Part shown: piece after piece, positions 51,753 through 59,994 of the stretch | Position numbering within the stretch: the stretch's first letter is position 1 | How the letters are laid out: every line of letters begins with the position of its first letter | Assembly: GCA_963819635.1 (NCBI GenBank) | Contig: CAWFWX010000005.1 | Location: 806,001 to 870,000, forward strand | DNA length: 64,000 nt | Origin: JACVRW01 sp963819635 | GTDB lineage: Bacteria; Actinomycetota; Thermoleophilia; Solirubrobacterales; Thermoleophilaceae | Direction of reading: 5' to 3' | Notes under the pieces: generated by a model | The model's input: only the letters and a program-made list of their open reading frames with translations | Databases searched by the model: none | What the model was told of the DNA's origin: nothing | Program-made: the position numbers and the translations under genes

Positions 51753-52871
51753 TCACCGATCGCGCGGCGGATCCGCGACGATCCGGACGTCGACTCCGGG
51801 GAGTCGCCGGAGGAGCCGGTCGGGCAGTGACTCGGTGAAGCGGCGGGTGCCGCGGCGCGGAGGAGGCTGCCCGATGAACAGGTACGTGGTGCCGCGTTCC
51901 TTCGCGACGCGGGCGGCGGCCTCCACGACGTCGTCGTCCTCGACCTCGATGAGCGGCGAGCCGAGCAGGATCCCGAGCCGCCGCAGCTCCTCGAGTCGCT
52001 GGCGCTCCTCGCCCCGCGGCGGCTCGCCCGGTGGCCTCACGTACAGAAGGTCGAGCTCGCCGCCGAGCCGCTGGGCGGAGCGCCACGCTCGCCTCACAAG
52101 CCGCTTCCCGCGCTCGTCGGGCAGTACGAGAGCCAACAGCTGTTCCTGGACAGCCCCCGGCGCGTCCCCGAGCAGCTGCTCCTCGCGCGTCCCCAGCGCC
52201 TCGCCGGGCGCGATGAGGCGCCTCGATTCGACGTCCTCGGCCACCTGGCGCAGCGCCACCTCGCGCAGCGCCGCCAGGTTCTCCACCTTGAAGAAGCTGT
52301 TCAGCGCGGTCGCGACCCGGTCCTGGGGATAGACCTTGCCCTCGCGGAGGCGCTGCACGAGCGCCTCGGGAGTCAGGTCGACGAGCACCACCTCGTCGGC
52401 CGAGGCGAGCACCCCGTCCGGAAAGGTCTCGCGCACGCGCACGCCGGTCAGCTCGGCCACGCGGTCGTTCAGGCTCTCGAGGTGCTGGACGTTTACCGTC
52501 GAATAGACGTTGATGCCCGCATCGAGGACGTCCTCGATGTCCTCGTAGCGCTTGGCGTGCTCCACTCCCGGCGCGTTCGCATGGGCGAGCTCATCGATCA
52601 GGCACAGCTCGGGGGCGCGCTGGAAGATGGCGGGGAGGTCCATCTCCTCGAGGGCGCTGCCGCGGTACTCGATGCGGCGGCGCGGGATGACCTCGAGCCC
52701 CTCGGCCTGTTTCGCGGTGTCCGCACGGCCGTGAGTCTCGAGAACTCCGATCGTGACGTCCTGCCCGGCCGCCTTCTCGGCCTGACCCTCCTGGAGCATC
52801 CGATACGTCTTTCCGACACCGGCTGCCATGCCGAGGAAGATCTTGTGGTGGCCGCGGCCGGGCTCCGCCAT
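51753..52871 (-). CDS. kdpD: stand-alone KdpD N-terminal sensor protein (KdpD + Usp domains)
   Basis: A 372-residue protein equal to the cytoplasmic N-terminal half of KdpD. The KdpD domain has the ATP-binding loop GMAAGVGKTYRML near residue 14, GVLETHGR, and LIDELAHANAPG near 92. A Usp-like domain follows from about residue 240 (LALVLPDERGKRLVRRAWRSA, TYLFIGQPPPRRGTRRF). There is no membrane helix and no kinase domain; these are encoded separately at 58319-59722. It is the last gene of the kdpFACB unit, 23 bp after kdpB, so its level should follow pump expression. It probably associates with the kinase to regulate it (inference). Confidence 0.9.
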   Translation of the reverse strand: MAEPGRGHHKIFLGMAAGVGKTYRMLQEGQAEKAAGQDVTIGVLETHGRADTAKQAEGLEVIPRRRIEYRGSALEEMDLPAIFQRAPELCLIDELAHANAPGVEHAKRYEDIEDVLDAGINVYSTVNVQHLESLNDRVAELTGVRVRETFPDGVLASADEVVLVDLTPEALVQRLREGKVYPQDRVATALNSFFKVENLAALREVALRQVAEDVESRRLIAPGEALGTREEQLLGDAPGAVQEQLLALVLPDERGKRLVRRAWRSAQRLGGELDLLYVRPPGEPPRGEERQRLEELRRLGILLGSPLIEVEDDDVVEAAARVAKERGTTYLFIGQPPPRRGTRRFTESLPDRLLRRLPGVDVRIVADPPRDR

Positions 52872-52894
52872 GCGGGCGCATTCTCGCGCCTGGC

Positions 52895-54952
52895 TCAGGC
52901 GCCCAGCAGGTTATGGACCAGGAGATCCACGAGCTTGATCCCGATGAACGGCGCAATCAAGCCGCCGAGCCCGTAAATCAGAAGGTTGCGCCGAAGCAGC
53001 GCCGTGGCCCCCACCGGCCGGTAGCGGACCCCGCGGAGGGCGAGCGGCACCAGCAGCGGGATGATCAGCGCGTTGAAGATGATTGCCGAGACGATCGCCG
53101 ACTGCGGGCTGCCGAGCTCCATGACGTTCAGCTTGTCCAGCGGGCCGGTGGTGGAGCCGGCGACCGCGTAGGTCGCCGCGAAGATCGCGGGCAGGATCGC
53201 GAAGTACTTGGCCACGTCGTTCGCGACAGAGAAGGTGGTGAGCGCGCCGCGGGTGATCAGGAGCTGCTTGCCGATTTCGACGATCTCGATGAGCTTCGTC
53301 GGATTCGAGTCGAGGTCGACCATGTTGCCGGCCTCACGCGCGGCCTGGGTCCCGGTGTTCATCGCCACGCCCACGTCGGCCTGGGCGAGCGCCGGCGCGT
53401 CGTTCGTCCCGTCGCCGGCCATGGCCACGAGCCGGCCCTCCTGCTGCTCTTCGCGGATCAGCTCGAGCTTGCGCTCCGGCGTGGCCTCCGCAAGGAAGCT
53501 GTCAACGCCGGACTCGTCAGCGATCTTCGCCGCCGTCAGCGGGTTGTCGCCGGTGACCATGATGGTGCGGATGCCCATCGCGCGCAGCTGGTCGAAGCGC
53601 GAGCGCATGCCCTCCTTCACCACATCCTTCAGGTAAACGACGCCCAGCACCTGGGAGTCGCGCGCCACGGCGAGCGGGGTCCCGCCCTCGCGTGCGATCT
53701 CTTCGACGGCGGGAGCTAGCTCCGGAGGCGCATGCCCGCCCTCGGCGGTCACGAAGCCGACGATGGCATCGCCGGCACCCTTGCGGAGCCGGGCGCCGTC
53801 CAGGTCGACGCCGCTCATGCGCGTCTGCGCCGAGAAGGGCACGAAGTTGGCCGACGGGTCGAAGTGCCGCTCGCGTAGGCCGTACTGCTTGGCGAGCACG
53901 ACGATCGAGCGGCCCTCGGGGGTCTCGTCGGCGAGCGAGGCCAACTGGGCTGCCTCCGCCAGCTCGGCCTCGGTCACCCCCGGCATCGGAAGGAACTGGG
54001 TCGCCTCCCGGTTTCCGAGCGTGATCGTGCCGGTCTTGTCGAGCAGCAGGACGTCGACGTCGCCCGACGCCTCGACAGAGCGGCCGGAGAGGGCAAGCAC
54101 GTTGCGGCGCACGAGCCGGTCCATGCCGGCGATGCCGATCGCGGACAAGAGGGCGCCGATCGTCGTCGGGATGAGCGAGACGAGCAGTGCGATCAGCGTC
54201 ACGACGGACGCCGAGGTGCTCGCAAACTCCGCCATCGGTCGCAGGGCCACCACCACGACCAGGAAGATGAGTGTGAGCCCGGCGAGCAGGATGCCGAGCG
54301 CGATCTCGTTGGGAGTCTTCCGTCGCGAGGCGCCCTCGACGAGCGCGATCATCCGGTCGAGGAAGCTCTCGCCGGGTTCCTGGGTGATCTCCACGACTAT
54401 CCGGTCCGAGAGCACACGCGTACCGCCGGTCACCGCGCTGCGGTCGCCGCCGGCCTCGCGGATCACCGGCGCGGACTCGCCCGTGATGGCGGACTCGTCG
54501 ACAGACGCGATGCCCTCGATCACGGTGCCGTCGCCCGGGATCAGCTCTCCGGCCTCGACGACAACGCGGTCGCCCCTGGTGAGCTCCGAAGCGCGCCGCT
54601 CACCGCCGTCCTGCAGCCGGGCAACGGTCTCCTGGCGCATCGCGCGGAGCGCGTCCGCCTGAGCCCGGCCGCGCCCCTCGGCGAGCGCCTCGGCGAGGTT
54701 CGCGAACACGACGGTCAGCCACAGCCACACAGCGACGGTGAAGCTGAACCAGGCCGGCTCGTCGCCGCCGCCGAGGGGCGATCCGCCGAGCGCCTGGATC
54801 AGCCAGCCGACCGTGGTGATGACCGCGCCGATCTCCACCACGAACATGACCGGGTTGTGGATCTGGTAGCGCGGGTCCAGCTTGATCAAGCTTTGGACGA
54901 TCGCCGACCGCAGGATCGCGGGGTCTGTGAGCGGACGCGGCTTTGCGGTCAC
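52895..54952 (-). CDS. kdpB: K+-transporting ATPase subunit B (KdpB)
   Basis: A 685-residue P-type ATPase. The phosphorylation motif DKTGTITLGNR lies near residue 306, the TGES actuator loop in AITGESAPV near 158, and the hinge GDGTNDAPALAQADVGVAM near 520. KdpB energises potassium entry through KdpA. Its ATG overlaps the kdpC stop (54949-54952), so kdpB follows kdpC here rather than preceding it. Confidence 0.97.
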   Translation of the reverse strand: MTAKPRPLTDPAILRSAIVQSLIKLDPRYQIHNPVMFVVEIGAVITTVGWLIQALGGSPLGGGDEPAWFSFTVAVWLWLTVVFANLAEALAEGRGRAQADALRAMRQETVARLQDGGERRASELTRGDRVVVEAGELIPGDGTVIEGIASVDESAITGESAPVIREAGGDRSAVTGGTRVLSDRIVVEITQEPGESFLDRMIALVEGASRRKTPNEIALGILLAGLTLIFLVVVVALRPMAEFASTSASVVTLIALLVSLIPTTIGALLSAIGIAGMDRLVRRNVLALSGRSVEASGDVDVLLLDKTGTITLGNREATQFLPMPGVTEAELAEAAQLASLADETPEGRSIVVLAKQYGLRERHFDPSANFVPFSAQTRMSGVDLDGARLRKGAGDAIVGFVTAEGGHAPPELAPAVEEIAREGGTPLAVARDSQVLGVVYLKDVVKEGMRSRFDQLRAMGIRTIMVTGDNPLTAAKIADESGVDSFLAEATPERKLELIREEQQEGRLVAMAGDGTNDAPALAQADVGVAMNTGTQAAREAGNMVDLDSNPTKLIEIVEIGKQLLITRGALTTFSVANDVAKYFAILPAIFAATYAVAGSTTGPLDKLNVMELGSPQSAIVSAIIFNALIIPLLVPLALRGVRYRPVGATALLRRNLLIYGLGGLIAPFIGIKLVDLLVHNLLGA

Positions 54953-55539
54953 GCCGGGCGAGCCTCCTTGTCGAGAGCCAGATTCAGCTCCAGGACGTTC
55001 ACCCCGGGCTCGCCGAGGAACCCGAGGAAGCGGCCGTCGGTGTTCTCGTCGACGAGCTCGTTCACGCGCGCGAGCGGCATGTTCCGCGCCTCGGCCACGC
55101 GGCGCGCCTGAATGCGCGCGTTCGCCTCGGAGATGTGCGGATCCACGCCCGAGCCGGAGGTGGTGACGGCGTCGACCGGGACGTCGCCCGCCTCGAGGCC
55201 GGGGTTCGCGGGACGCTCCCGCTTGATGTAGGCCGCGATGTTCTTGCGGAACATGTCGCGCAGGTCCTTCTGGTTCGGACCCAGGTTGTTGAAGAAGGTG
55301 CCCGCCGGGTTGTAGCCGGTGGCCGAGGGACGCGACTGGAAGTACTGCGGCCTGTCGCGGAAGTCCTGTCCGATCAGCCGCGAGCCCACCACCTTGCCGT
55401 CGCGCTGCGTCTGACTGCCGTCTGCCTTGTTCGGGAACAGCAGCTGGGCCACGCCCGTCGTGACGAGCGGATACGCGAGCCCGAACATGACCGTCAGGAC
55501 GACGACGGCGAGCGCGGATGTGATCAGGTCGCGGCGCAT
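54949..55539 (-). CDS. kdpC: K+-transporting ATPase subunit C (KdpC)
   Basis: A 196-residue protein with one N-terminal helix (LITSALAVVVLTVMFGLAYPLVTTG) and an external domain. Typical sequence is GSRLIGQDFRDRPQYFQSRPSATGYNP and SGSGVDPHISEANARIQARRVA. KdpC stabilises the complex and aids ATP binding. It sits between kdpA (1-bp gap) and kdpB (4-bp overlap). Confidence 0.96.
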   Translation of the reverse strand: MRRDLITSALAVVVLTVMFGLAYPLVTTGVAQLLFPNKADGSQTQRDGKVVGSRLIGQDFRDRPQYFQSRPSATGYNPAGTFFNNLGPNQKDLRDMFRKNIAAYIKRERPANPGLEAGDVPVDAVTTSGSGVDPHISEANARIQARRVAEARNMPLARVNELVDENTDGRFLGFLGEPGVNVLELNLALDKEARPA

Positions 55540-55540
55540 C

Positions 55541-57298
55541 TCAGAAGAGCTGGGGGGTCAGGCCCTGGACCACCGGTCCGAGCAGGAGGGCGGGGAAGAA
55601 CGTGAGCGCCGCGACGATGATGATCACGCCGATGAGCAGGACGACGAACGTCGGCGTGTCCGTCCGGAAGGTCCCGCCGCCGATCGGAGCGACGCGCTTT
55701 GTGGCCAGCGAGCCGGCCACCGCGAGCGCCGCAAGAAGGGGCACGAAGCGACCGCCGAGCATGGCGACTCCGCCCACCAGGTCGGCGAAGGTGATGCCGA
55801 AAGCGCCGACGTTGCCGGGCGCATTCGGCTGGACGAAGCCCGTGTAGCCCGCGAATGCGGAGCCGTTGTTGTTGGTCTGCGAGGTGTAGGCGTAGAGCGT
55901 CTCGGAGAAGCCCTGCGGGCCGGAGTTGAAGATCGACGGGCCGCCGTACTTGGTCGCGATCGCGACCCCGGCGAAGACAAGCACCCCGAGCGGGACGAAC
56001 AGCGTCCCGATCAGGGTGAGCTTGACCTCGCGCGCCTCGATCTTCTTGCCGAGGTACTCGGGCGTCCGCCCCACCATCAGGCCGGCGATGAACACGGCCA
56101 GGATGACCATGAGCAGCATCCCGTAGAGCCCGGAGCCGACGCCGCCGAAGATCACCTCGCCGGTCATCATGTTCGCGAGCGGCACCGTGCCGCCGATGCC
56201 GGTGTAGGAGTCGAGCGCGGAGTTGACCGAGCCGTTCGACGCGGCAGTCGTGATGGCCGTCCACTCCGAGCTGGAGGCGATGCCGAAGCGCTGTTCCTTG
56301 CCCTCCAGGTTGCCGCCGGTGGTCCCGTCCGCGGATGCGGCCGCCACCTCGGCGGACTTCTGCGCCGGCGAGCCGTGCTGCTCGGCCGCATATGCGACCG
56401 CGATGGTGGCCACCAGCATCACGCTCATCGCGGCGTACAGCGCCCAGCCCTGGCGCCGGTTCCCGATCATGCGGCCGAAGGTGTAGGTGAGGGCGGCGGG
56501 TATGAGCAGGATGAACAGCACCTCGACGAAGTTCGAGAAGCCGGTCGCGTTCTCGAACGGCATCGCGCTGTTGACGTTGAAGAAGCCGCCGCCGTTCGTG
56601 CCGAGCTGCTTGATCGCGATCTGCGACGCCGCCGGGCCGAGCGCCAGCGTCTGCTCGAGGCCCTGGACGCCCGAGTAGGAGACGTAGCCGCTGAGCGTCT
56701 GGATGACGCCCTGTGAAACCAGCACGAGTGCTCCAACGAACGACAGCGGGAGCAGGATGTAGAAGAGGGTGCGCGTCAGGTCCTGCCAGAAGTTTCCGAG
56801 GTTGGCGGTCCCGCGGCTCGCGAACCCGCGGATCACCGCGGCGAGAACGGCCATGCCCACCGCGGCGGAGACGAAGTTCTGGACGGCCAGGCCGGCCATC
56901 TGAGAGAAGTAGGACAGCGTCGTCTCGCCGCCGTAGTACTGCCAGTTCGTGTTCGAGATGAACGACGAGGTGGTGTTGAAGGTCACATCCCAGGTCGCCG
57001 AGTCGAAGCCCTCCGGGTTGAACGGATGAAGCCCCTGGGTGCGCAGAATCAGGTAGAGGAAGAACCAGAACAGCAGGCTGAAGACGAGCGTCGTGCGCGC
57101 GTACGCCTTCCAGTCCTGCTCGACCCCGGGATTCACCCGGAGTAGCCGGTACGTGAGGCGCTCCACGGGTCCGAGCACGGGCGTGAGAAAGACGCGCTCG
57201 TTGCGATAGACGCGTGCCATGTAGCCGCCCAGGAGCGGCGTCAGCGCCGTCAGCACCACGAGGAAGAACGCGATCTGAAGCCAGCCCTGAACGGTCAC
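55541..57298 (-). CDS. kdpA: K+-transporting ATPase subunit A (KdpA)
   Basis: A 585-residue channel-like subunit with about ten helices. The selectivity loops resemble the four repeats of KdpA: FNTTSSFISNTNWQYYGGE near residue 108, LGTNGGGFFNVNSAMPFENA near 222, and later SNGSVNSALDSYTGIGG and TSQTNNNGSAFAGYTG. It starts on GTG at 57298, overlapping the kdpF stop by 4 bp. Confidence 0.97.
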   Translation of the reverse strand: MTVQGWLQIAFFLVVLTALTPLLGGYMARVYRNERVFLTPVLGPVERLTYRLLRVNPGVEQDWKAYARTTLVFSLLFWFFLYLILRTQGLHPFNPEGFDSATWDVTFNTTSSFISNTNWQYYGGETTLSYFSQMAGLAVQNFVSAAVGMAVLAAVIRGFASRGTANLGNFWQDLTRTLFYILLPLSFVGALVLVSQGVIQTLSGYVSYSGVQGLEQTLALGPAASQIAIKQLGTNGGGFFNVNSAMPFENATGFSNFVEVLFILLIPAALTYTFGRMIGNRRQGWALYAAMSVMLVATIAVAYAAEQHGSPAQKSAEVAAASADGTTGGNLEGKEQRFGIASSSEWTAITTAASNGSVNSALDSYTGIGGTVPLANMMTGEVIFGGVGSGLYGMLLMVILAVFIAGLMVGRTPEYLGKKIEAREVKLTLIGTLFVPLGVLVFAGVAIATKYGGPSIFNSGPQGFSETLYAYTSQTNNNGSAFAGYTGFVQPNAPGNVGAFGITFADLVGGVAMLGGRFVPLLAALAVAGSLATKRVAPIGGGTFRTDTPTFVVLLIGVIIIVAALTFFPALLLGPVVQGLTPQLF

Positions 57299-57384
57299 AG
57301 GCGTTCGCCCCGCAGAAGGGCATAGAGGAGATAGGCCGCGACCGCGACCGAGACGACAAGGCCCACGAGCTCGGCGCCGCTCAC
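57295..57384 (-). CDS. kdpF: KdpF small membrane subunit
   Basis: A 29-residue peptide, the same length as E. coli KdpF: one hydrophobic helix (ELVGLVVSVAVAAYLLYALL) with the conserved C-terminal R-x-E (RGERL). It starts on GTG at 57384 and its stop overlaps the kdpA start (GTGA). KdpF stabilises the KdpFABC complex in the membrane. Too short for most gene finders. Confidence 0.88.
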   Translation of the reverse strand: MSGAELVGLVVSVAVAAYLLYALLRGERL

Positions 57385-57461
57385 ACCCGGTCCAGGCCCT
57401 CGAGGATCGCGAAGAATGCGGCGAAGGCCACCAGCGCGATTGCGATCGAGATGGCGTCCAT
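57381..57461 (-). CDS. 26-residue membrane peptide upstream of kdpF
   Basis: An ATG at 57461 opens a 26-codon frame: Met-Asp, one hydrophobic helix (ISIAIALVAFAAFFAIL) and a short charged tail (EGLDRV). Its TGA overlaps the GTG start of kdpF in the same GTGA pattern seen at kdpF-kdpA and kdpC-kdpB, a strong sign that it is translated. The helix-plus-charged-tail form is like KdpF but the sequence is different. It may be an extra small subunit of the pump (inference). Confidence 0.65.
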   Translation of the reverse strand: MDAISIAIALVAFAAFFAILEGLDRV

Positions 57462-57557
57462 CAGCCCGGCCCCACTGTGCAGGACACGGCCGGAGTCGTC
57501 ATCGGGCGTGAGACGACTATTCGGGATACCGCTGTGGACGTATGCCGGTCCATCACC

Positions 57558-57585
57558 ATGCCCCCGAGGATGCTCCTGGGGGCAT
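57558..57585. promoter_or_regulatory. inverted repeat in the kdpE-kdpF intergenic region
   Basis: ATGCCCCC (57558-57565) pairs with GGGGGCAT (57578-57585), extended inward by GAG/CTC around a GATG loop with a two-base bulge. It sits between kdpE and the pump genes, 97 bp before the small-peptide start. It could be a KdpE operator or an attenuator-like hairpin; I see no match to the E. coli KdpE site. Confidence 0.35.
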
Positions 57586-57599
57586 CAGGGGCTCATCAA

Positions 57600-57614
57600 G
57601 AAAGGCCCCCTTTC
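57600..57614 (-). terminator. terminator-like hairpin after kdpE
   Basis: On the minus strand, GAAAGG-GGG-CCTTTC forms a 6-bp stem with a 3-base loop, followed by TT, 27 bp after the kdpE stop. It could end the regulator transcript before the pump genes. The stem is short and the U tract weak. Confidence 0.35.
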
Positions 57615-57641
57615 GATAAAGATGTTGTGAAGGTGTCGGCG

Positions 57642-58322
57642 CTAGCCCGCGAAGCGGTAGCCGATGCCGGGGTCGGTGAGGATGTGGCTCGGGGAGCCGC
57701 GCTGGGGCTCGATCTTGCGCCGCAGGTTGGCGATGTGCACGCGCAGCACCTGCGTGTCCTCCTCGTACGCGGGGCCCCACACCTCACTCAGCAGCGCTCG
57801 GTGCGTGAGCAGCCGCCCGCGTCCGAGCATCAGCGTTCGCAGCAGGTCGAACTCGGTCGGGGTCAGGTGAACGTCGTCGCCGTCGACGGTCACCGTGTGG
57901 GCTGCGAGGTCGACCTCGAGCCCATCCGCGCGCAGGACCGGTTCGGCGGGAGCGGCCGACGTCCGGCGCAGCGCCGCGCGGAGGCGCGCGATCAGCTCGT
58001 CCGGGCCGAACGGCTTCGTCACGTAGTCATCGGCGCCGGCCTCGAGCGCTCGGACCTTCTCCGACTCGTCTCCCACGGCGGACAGCACGATGATCGGCAT
58101 CTCGCTCCACTCGCGGATCGAGCGGCAGATGTCCACGCCGTTCCCGTCGGGCAGGATCAGGTCGAGGATCGCCGCGTCGGGCGGACGGATCGCCAGTGCG
58201 TCGAGTGCGTCATGGGCGTTCTCCGCGGTCGACACCTCGAACCCGGCGCCGCCGAGCAGCACACGCAGGGCCCGGAGGATCTGGCGCTCGTCGTCCACGA
58301 CCAGCACCCGGACAGCGCTCAC
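57642..58322 (-). CDS. kdpE: KdpE response regulator (OmpR family)
   Basis: A 226-residue regulator. The receiver has VLVVDDERQILRALR, phosphoacceptor Asp in AAILDLILPDGNG near residue 53 and the conserved Lys in YVTKPFG. The winged-helix domain has HLTPTEFDLLRTLMLGRGRLLTHRALLSEVWG and VHIANLRRKIE. It starts on GTG at 58322, overlapping the kinase stop. Position ahead of the pump genes identifies it as KdpE. Confidence 0.93.
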   Translation of the reverse strand: MSAVRVLVVDDERQILRALRVLLGGAGFEVSTAENAHDALDALAIRPPDAAILDLILPDGNGVDICRSIREWSEMPIIVLSAVGDESEKVRALEAGADDYVTKPFGPDELIARLRAALRRTSAAPAEPVLRADGLEVDLAAHTVTVDGDDVHLTPTEFDLLRTLMLGRGRLLTHRALLSEVWGPAYEEDTQVLRVHIANLRRKIEPQRGSPSHILTDPGIGYRFAG

Positions 58323-59722
58323 TCGCTCGCCAGTTCCTCGGCCGCGGGGGTGGCCTGAGAGTCGGTCGGGATCGGGACCTGGATCACGAAGCTCGTGCCC
58401 TGACCCGGCAGCGACTCCGCGCGGATGCGGCCGCCATTGGCCTCCAGGAAGCCGCGCGCGATCGCCAGGCCGAGGCCCGAGCCGGCGCCCCCGCCTTCCC
58501 TCGAGCGGTAGAACGGCTCGAAGATCCGCTCGAGCTCGTCGGCGGGAACCCCCGGGCCCTGGTCCGTGATCCGCAGGATCACGAAGCGGCCCGAGGCGCG
58601 GCCGCGCACCACGACCGGCTGGGAGCCGGCGAAGCTGCTCGAATTCTCGAGGACGTTGGCGAGGGCGCGCTCGAGCTGCGCGGCATCCGCCTGCACGAGT
58701 GGCAGATCCGGGTCCAGCCTCACGTCGAATCCACCGGGCGGCGGAGCGACCGACTCGATCGCCGCGTGGACGACCTCGTCGATCGCACACCAGTCGGTCC
58801 GCGGCTCCGCGCCGCCAGCCTGAAGGCGTGTCAGGTCGAGCAGCTTGTCCACGAGCCTGGAGAGCCGCGCGCTCTCGTCGACGATCACGGAGGTGAGCTC
58901 ATCGCGCTCGCGGTCGTCGAGGTCCGCCGAGGCAAGCCCACCGGCGGCCGTGGTGATTGCCGTCAACGGTGAGCGGAGGTCGTGTGACACCGTGCGCAGC
59001 AGCGTCGTCTTGACGACGTTGCTGCGGCGAAGCGCCCTCGTCTCGATCGCCTGTGCCTCGAGCTCGTCGCGACGGCGCGCCGCCCCGACGAGCGTCTCGA
59101 GCGCAGGGACCACCCGGTCCTGCAGCGCATCCGAGACGGCGGGGTCCGCGGATGACGGCACGAGCACGGTCCCGATCCGGTTCCCGTCGACGATCAGCGG
59201 GACCGCGCGCTGGCGCTGGTCGCTGTCGACCCAGGTCAGCTCGATGGAGACGGATGGCAGGTCATAGGCCTCGGCGATCCGCTGGCCGACCGCTCGCAAC
59301 GAGTCCTCGATGTTTCCGCCGCTCAGCAGAAGACGCGCCATCTCGGCCGTCAGGTTCGCCTCGCGGCGCCCGCGCTCCGCCTCTTCGGCGCGCGCGGTGG
59401 CCGTCCCGGACAGCGTGCTGGTGACCACGGCAGCCACCACGAACACGCCGAGCGCAACCCAGTTCTCGCCGTCGTCGATCGTCGAATCGCCCGGTCGGCG
59501 GGAGGTGAAAGAAGTTGAACGCCAGCGCGCTCAGAACCGCAGTCGCCACGCCGAGCCACAGGCTCCCCACCGGCTCGCGACCAGGAGCACGGCGAGCAGG
59601 TACACGACACCGGTCGAGACGACCGGCACCGCCTGCTTCAGCGCGTACACGAGCGCCGTGATCACCGCCACGGATGCGATCGAGACAGCGAGCCCTGAGA
59701 GCAAGGACGGTCTGCGCTTCAC
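58319..59722 (-). CDS. kdpD: KdpD C-terminal membrane histidine kinase (two frameshifts)
   Basis: About 467 residues after repair. It lacks the cytoplasmic N-terminal half of KdpD and begins directly with the DUF4118 membrane region (LAVSIASVAVITALVYALK, then ALAFNFFHLPP). One base seems missing near 59565-59568 (a run of four C on the plus strand), and one is extra near 59483; with both corrected, the frame is continuous from ATG 59722. A GAF-like region follows. The kinase core has TVSHDLRSPLTAITTAAGGL with the phosphoacceptor His, NVLENSSSFA (N box), DQGPGVP and GSGLGLAIARGF. The missing half is encoded at 51753-52871. Confidence 0.85.
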
Positions 59723-59781
59723 ACCGCAATACTGCCGCAGCGTGAATCGGGTTGCCCGCCGGCTCAGCTAGCGTTCAGGGC

Positions 59782-59994
59782 GTGGGACTATCACCATCTT
59801 CAGGCGGACCCCCCTCGCGACGCGGCCGGGAGCGCCGTGCCTACCAGCTCACGCTGGTCGGTGGCGTGGCCGGCGTGGTCGCGGTCGTGGGCTTCATCCT
59901 CGCGGCCGTGGGCGTCTTCGGCTTCGGCATCCCGTTCATCGCGGCGATCGTCGCCGTGGTCTGCGCGCTCCTGTTCCGCCGCACCGTCTCCTAG
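59782..59994 (+). CDS. small two-helix membrane protein
   Basis: A 70-residue protein from the GTG at 59782. A basic, Ser/Pro-rich N-terminus (SGGPPSRRGRERRAYQ) precedes two hydrophobic helices (LVGGVAGVVAVVGFILAAVGVF and GIPFIAAIVAVVCALLF) and a short basic tail. The form is typical of small actinobacterial membrane proteins. It is antisense to the last 195 bp of the DMT frame; the DMT tail there looks like chance coding, so this gene is the more likely real one. Confidence 0.55.
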   Translation: MGLSPSSGGPPSRRGRERRAYQLTLVGGVAGVVAVVGFILAAVGVFGFGIPFIAAIVAVVCALLFRRTVS

